Assembly (NCBI GenBank): GCA_005880605.1
Contig: VBIS01000114.1
Span: 4,308 to 30,747, forward strand
Direction of reading: 5' to 3'
Length of the DNA stretch: 26,440 bases
From: Chloroflexota bacterium
Lineage (GTDB): Bacteria > Chloroflexota > Dormibacteria > CF-121
Each line of letters opens with the position of its first letter. The first letter of the stretch is position 1. This document shows positions 22,567 through 26,440 of this stretch, one piece after another. Made by a program: the position numbers and the translations under genes. The notes below the pieces were generated by a model. It was given only the letters and a program-made list of their open reading frames with translations. It did not search any database and had not been told where the DNA came from.

Positions 22567-24519
22567 ATGGCTCAATTCCGGCCAGACCAGACGCCGCCCC
22601 CGCAGGCGCCCAAGGGCCCACGCCAGACCGGGTCGTGGATTCGGCTGGCGTTGCTGGCCGGGCTCGGCCTTTATTTCGCGATCCTCCTGGTTCAACTCTT
22701 TGGCACCAGGCTCGGCGGGCCGGCGCGGGTCGAGCTCAGCTACTCGCAGCTGTTGACCCAGGTCGAGAACGGCAACGTCGCCGACATCACGATCCAGGGG
22801 CAGTCCGCGCAGGGTGATCTCAAGACGGCCGTGACCAACAGCGGCACCACCAGCACCCAGTTCAATACCACGGTCCCGGACAGCGTCGGGCTGCCCGATT
22901 CCAGCTTCTACCCCTTGCTCAACAGCAACCACGTCGCCACCGTGGTCAAGCAGGACACCGGTGGCCTCGGCAGCCTGTTGATCAGTTTCCTGCCGTTCCT
23001 CCTTCTGATCGCGATCTGGATCTGGTTCGTGCGGCGATCTGGCCAGGCGGCGCAGGGCATCTTCAGCTTCGGACGCAGCCGCGCCCGCCTCCAGGATCCG
23101 AGCACCCCCAAGACGACCTTTCACGATGTCGCCGGCGTCGAGCAGGCGCAGTTCGAGCTGCAAGAGATGGTTGATTTCCTCCGCGACCCGGGGAAGTTCC
23201 AGAAGCTGGGCGGCCGGATGCCCAAGGGTGTCTTGTTGATCGGCCCGCCCGGGACCGGCAAGACGCTGCTCGCCCGGGCCATCGCGGGCGAGGCCGGGGT
23301 GCCGTTCTTCAGCATTTCAGCCTCGGAATTCGTCGAGATGTTCGTCGGGGTTGGTGCCTCCCGCGTCCGCAGCCTCTTCGAAGACGCCAAAAAGCATTCG
23401 CCCTCGGTGATCTTCGTCGATGAGCTCGATGCCGTCGGCCGCCAGCGCGGCGCCGGCCTCGGCGGTGGCAACGACGAGCGCGAGCAGACGCTAAACCAAT
23501 TGCTGGTCGAGATGGACGGCTTCGACCAGCGCGAAGCCGTGGTCGTGGTCGCCGCCTCGAACCGCGCCGACGTCCTCGACCCGGCGCTGCTCCGTCCAGG
23601 CCGCTTTGACCGCCGCGTCGTCGTCGACCGGCCCGACCGCCGCGGCCGCGCCGCTATCTTGAAAGTCCATACGCGCAGCGTGCCGCTGGATCCAGACGTC
23701 GACCTGGAGATCATCGCGCGCTCGACGCCGGGCCTGGTAGGCGCGGACCTGTCGAACCTGGTCAACGAAGCCGCCCTGCACGCCTCGCGCACCAACCGGA
23801 CGACGGTGGCGATGGAGGACTTCGAGGAGTCCTTCGACCGGGTGGTCCTCGGCTCCGAGCGCAAGATCTACCTCAGCGAGGCGGAGCGCCGCGTGATCGC
23901 CTACCACGAGTCGGGCCACGCGCTGGTCGCCTGGTACCAGCCGCAGTCCGATCCGGTGCATAAGATCACGATCGTGCCGCGCGGGATGGCGCTGGGCGTC
24001 ACCCAGTCGATTCCAACCGACGATCGGCACAACCTATCGCAGGAATACCTCGAGGCCCGCATCGCGATGGCGCTCGGCGGACGGGCGGCCGAGCAGCTCG
24101 GCCTGGGATCGATCACGACCGGCGCCCAGAACGACCTCGAGACCGCGACCGAACTGGCGCGGCACATGGTGGTGAGCTGGGGCATGAGCAAGAAGATGGG
24201 ACTCTTCTCCTTCGATGATTCGCCGCAGGCCGTGTTCCTGGGGCGCGAGCTGGCCGGCAGCCCGCATGTGAGCCAGCGGACGGCCGGCATCATCGACGAG
24301 GAAGTCACGCGGCTGCTCAATGATGGCTACCAGACGGCGGAGAGCATCCTGACCGCGAACCGAGCCAAGCTCGATACCCTGGCCGCGGCCCTGCTGCAGG
24401 AAGAAGTCCTCGACGAAGACCAGATCGCGCGGCTGATCGGACCGCGGGCGCTCGAAGGCGGCATTGCGTCGCCCAAGGCCTGGCGCCCGGCCGTCAGCGA
24501 CGCGGGAGAGCAGGTCTAG
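22567..24519 (+). CDS. ftsH: ATP-dependent zinc metalloprotease FtsH
   Basis: 650-residue membrane-bound AAA+ protease that degrades misassembled membrane proteins and short-lived regulators. Two transmembrane segments (about 22-41 and 138-156) flank an extracytoplasmic domain. The AAA module has Walker A GPPGTGKT at 226-233, Walker B VIFVDELD at 281-288, the pore-loop FVEMFVGVGASRVR region and an SRH with RPGRFDR. The protease domain has the zinc motif HESGH at 447-451, with the third ligand in the later NDLETAT region. Length and order are typical. ATG 22567 has only a weak upstream GAGG. The stop codon directly abuts the lon ATG, so the two major ATP-dependent proteases are probably cotranscribed here. 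Confidence 0.97.
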   Translation: MAQFRPDQTPPPQAPKGPRQTGSWIRLALLAGLGLYFAILLVQLFGTRLGGPARVELSYSQLLTQVENGNVADITIQGQSAQGDLKTAVTNSGTTSTQFNTTVPDSVGLPDSSFYPLLNSNHVATVVKQDTGGLGSLLISFLPFLLLIAIWIWFVRRSGQAAQGIFSFGRSRARLQDPSTPKTTFHDVAGVEQAQFELQEMVDFLRDPGKFQKLGGRMPKGVLLIGPPGTGKTLLARAIAGEAGVPFFSISASEFVEMFVGVGASRVRSLFEDAKKHSPSVIFVDELDAVGRQRGAGLGGGNDEREQTLNQLLVEMDGFDQREAVVVVAASNRADVLDPALLRPGRFDRRVVVDRPDRRGRAAILKVHTRSVPLDPDVDLEIIARSTPGLVGADLSNLVNEAALHASRTNRTTVAMEDFEESFDRVVLGSERKIYLSEAERRVIAYHESGHALVAWYQPQSDPVHKITIVPRGMALGVTQSIPTDDRHNLSQEYLEARIAMALGGRAAEQLGLGSITTGAQNDLETATELARHMVVSWGMSKKMGLFSFDDSPQAVFLGRELAGSPHVSQRTAGIIDEEVTRLLNDGYQTAESILTANRAKLDTLAAALLQEEVLDEDQIARLIGPRALEGGIASPKAWRPAVSDAGEQV

Positions 24520-26440
24520 ATGGAGACCCCCCACCCCGACCCCGAACGTCTCAAACCCTCGCCTGGCACTGAAGCGCCGCTCGCGTCGGCCGACGGGCCG
24601 GCCCCGCAAGCGGGGAGCGAGAAAGAAGTTCGGCGGATTCCCCTCGTCCCCTTGCGCGACGACGTGGTGTTTCCCAAGCTGATCGTGCCGCTATCGGTCG
24701 GCCGGCGGACGTCGATCGCGGCCATCACCGCAGCGATGGAGAAGGACAAACAGGTCCTGCTGGTCGCCCAGCGCGACCCACAAGTCGACGACACGGCCGA
24801 GCAAGACCTGTACGCGACCGGCACCATCGCCGAGATCAACGGCATGCGCCAGACGCCGGCCGGCGTGCAGATGCTGGTGGCGGGCGCGCAGCGGGCGCGG
24901 ATCGTGCGCTTCGTCCAGTTCAAGCCCTTCATCGAAGTCGAGGTGGAGATCGTTGCCGACCAGGTGGGGGAGGGGCTCGAGATGGAGGCGCACATGCGCT
25001 CGGTCAAGAGCCTGTACGAAAAGTACGTCGAGTCCGGCGCGGCGGTCGCACCGGAAATTGCCACGACCGTCTCCAAGACCGACGACCCGGTGTACCTGGC
25101 CGACCTGGTCTCGGCGGCCCCGGATCAAACGCTCGACCAGAAGCAGCACATGCTGGAAACGCCCAACGTCATCGAACGGCTCCGCTTGCTGTCGCTCTTC
25201 CTGAGCAAGCAATGCGAGATCCTCGAGCTCAAGGCCAAGATCCAGAACGAGGTCCAGAGCACCATCGGCAAGCTGCAGCGGGACCAGATCCTGCGCGAGC
25301 AGCTGAAGGCGATTCGCAAAGAGCTGGGCGAGGACGAAGAAGGCGCCGAGCTGCACACCCTGCGGGAGAAGATCGAATCCGCGGGCATGCCGGATAGTGT
25401 CAAAGAGCGCGCCCTGAAAGAGATCGACCGGATGCAGAGCATCCCGGCCGCCTCACCGGAGGTCGGGATCATCCGGACCTACGTCGATTGGTTGGTTGCC
25501 CTGCCCTGGGGACCGCCGCCCGACGAGACCTGGGACATCAAGGCCGCTGCCACCGTGCTCGACGAAGACCACTATGGTGTCGAGAAAATCAAAGAACGGA
25601 TCCTGGAGTACATGGCCGTCCGCCAGCGCTCGCAGAGCCTCCGCTCGCCGATTCTCTGCTTCGTGGGGCCGCCCGGCGTTGGCAAGACCAGCCTCGGCAA
25701 GTCGATTGCGCGAGCGTTGGGGCGCAAGTTCGTCCGGCTCTCGCTTGGCGGCATCCACGACGAGGCCGAGATCCGCGGTCATCGCCGGACCTACATCGGC
25801 GCCATGCCGGGCCGGATTCTCCAGCAAATGAAAGTGGCCGGCGCGCGCAACCCGGTCTTCATGCTCGACGAGATCGACAAGGTGGGAGCCGATTGGCGCG
25901 GCGACCCATCGTCGGCGCTGCTCGAGGTCCTCGACCCGGAGCAGAACCGCGATTTCTCTGATCATTACCTCGAAGTGCCATACGACTTATCGCACGTGCT
26001 CTTCATCACCACGGCGAACGTCGTCGACACCATCATTCCGCCGCTGCGCGACCGGATGGAAATTATCCGGCTTCCCGGCTACACCGAGGACGAGAAGATG
26101 CATATCGCCAAGCAGTTCCTGGTGCCGCGGCAGCTGCGCGAGCATGGCCTGACGGACGAGAACCTGGCCTTGCCCGAGGCGAGCCTGCGCCTGCTGATTC
26201 GCGAGTACACTCACGAGGCCGGGGTGCGCAATCTGGAGCGCGAGATTGCGAACATCGCCCGCAAGATTCCCCGTCGCATTGCCGAAGGCGAGACCGAAAA
26301 AGTCACGGTCGAGCCCAGCGACCTGATGGCCTACCTGGGGCCGCCGCGCTTCGAATTTGGCGTCGCCGAGTTGGAAGACCAGGTGGGGGCCGTCACCGGG
26401 GTGGCGGTCAACGAATACGGTGGCGACGTGATGACGGTCG
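24520..26440 (+). CDS. lon: ATP-dependent protease Lon, N-terminal part (truncated by window end)
   Basis: Cytoplasmic AAA+ serine protease. 640 residues are visible and the frame is open to the edge. The ATG immediately follows the ftsH stop (TAGATG), with GGGAG upstream. Order: about 37 residues of Pro-rich N-terminus encoded by repeat-like DNA; the LON substrate-binding domain starting at IPLVPLRDDVVFP (about 42-54); a coiled-coil region (about 240-290); Walker A GPPGVGKT at 383-390; HDEAEIRGHRRTYIG; Walker B FMLDEID at 447-453; sensor and lid region ending near residue 600. The Ser-Lys protease dyad lies beyond the window. In canonical Lon the last visible segment reads GLAWTxxGG; here it is GVAVNEYGG. 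The start at repeat-derived sequence is odd, but no alternative ATG precedes the LON domain. Confidence 0.96.
   Translation, partial: METPHPDPERLKPSPGTEAPLASADGPAPQAGSEKEVRRIPLVPLRDDVVFPKLIVPLSVGRRTSIAAITAAMEKDKQVLLVAQRDPQVDDTAEQDLYATGTIAEINGMRQTPAGVQMLVAGAQRARIVRFVQFKPFIEVEVEIVADQVGEGLEMEAHMRSVKSLYEKYVESGAAVAPEIATTVSKTDDPVYLADLVSAAPDQTLDQKQHMLETPNVIERLRLLSLFLSKQCEILELKAKIQNEVQSTIGKLQRDQILREQLKAIRKELGEDEEGAELHTLREKIESAGMPDSVKERALKEIDRMQSIPAASPEVGIIRTYVDWLVALPWGPPPDETWDIKAAATVLDEDHYGVEKIKERILEYMAVRQRSQSLRSPILCFVGPPGVGKTSLGKSIARALGRKFVRLSLGGIHDEAEIRGHRRTYIGAMPGRILQQMKVAGARNPVFMLDEIDKVGADWRGDPSSALLEVLDPEQNRDFSDHYLEVPYDLSHVLFITTANVVDTIIPPLRDRMEIIRLPGYTEDEKMHIAKQFLVPRQLREHGLTDENLALPEASLRLLIREYTHEAGVRNLEREIANIARKIPRRIAEGETEKVTVEPSDLMAYLGPPRFEFGVAELEDQVGAVTGVAVNEYGGDVMTV
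24547..24601. repeat. 55-bp dispersed repeat copy R5 (lon 5' end)
   Basis: Second copy of R4, about 89 percent identical by eye, lying within codons 10-27 of lon. It is preceded by a C-rich stretch (ACCCCCCACCCCGACC, from about 24526) like the one ahead of the palindromes in rplU and after rsfS, so the lon 5' end looks like a composite of two repeat types. Confidence 0.8.

Overview
The window is a 26.4-kb GC-rich chromosomal segment with tightly packed genes. It carries a housekeeping backbone: the valS 3' part, rpmA and rplU, obgE, nadD, rsfS, ftsH, the lon 5' part and one tRNA-Ala. Lineage is inferred only from style: very high GC, GTG/TTG starts, a Flp-type pilin, DUF11 and DUF3105 cell-surface proteins, a PucR/CdaR regulator, and a terpene operon with mycobacterial-type logic. 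A soil-type Chloroflexota or Dormibacterota-like bacterium fits best, but no rRNA or other decisive marker is present.

Region 1 (1-7993, plus) holds the end of valyl-tRNA synthetase, a two-TM double-zinc-ribbon protein with a TTG start, two overlapping large polytopic membrane proteins (the first a degenerate NuoL/M-like protein), Maf nucleotide pyrophosphatase, a DUF11 lipoprotein and a DUF3105 membrane protein. Region 2 (8029-11164, plus) is the classic L21-L27-Obg-NadD-RsfS cluster, followed at 11318-12943 by a PucR-family regulator.

Region 3 (12961-20602, all minus) is the most interesting part: a compact diterpenoid-type operon. In transcription order it encodes a class II diterpene cyclase (DADDTA motif, similar to mycobacterial tuberculosinyl-diphosphate synthase Rv3377c), a class I terpene synthase (DDYLE and NDLRTHERE) overlapping it by 20 nt, a membrane GGDEF + HD-GYP cyclic-di-GMP protein, type 2 IPP isomerase, a GGPP-synthase-like prenyltransferase and a secreted SGNH hydrolase. 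It is divergent from an MFS transporter gene. Precursor supply, chain elongation, bicyclisation and final ionisation are thus encoded together, with a c-di-GMP enzyme in the middle. Three genes here (class II cyclase, IPP isomerase, MFS transporter) each appear to lack an internal block of about 30-45 codons, with a frame break in two of them. This is either real decay or a repeated assembly error.

Region 4 (22119-26440) has a Flp/type IV-like pilin behind a possibly structured leader, tRNA-Ala(CGC) on the minus strand, ftsH, and lon, whose start abuts the ftsH stop and which runs off the window.

Short dispersed repeats recur throughout and have become part of the ends of housekeeping proteins: the NadD C-terminus, the L21 C-terminus, the Lon N-terminus, and the Maf C-terminus/lipoprotein N-terminus overlap.
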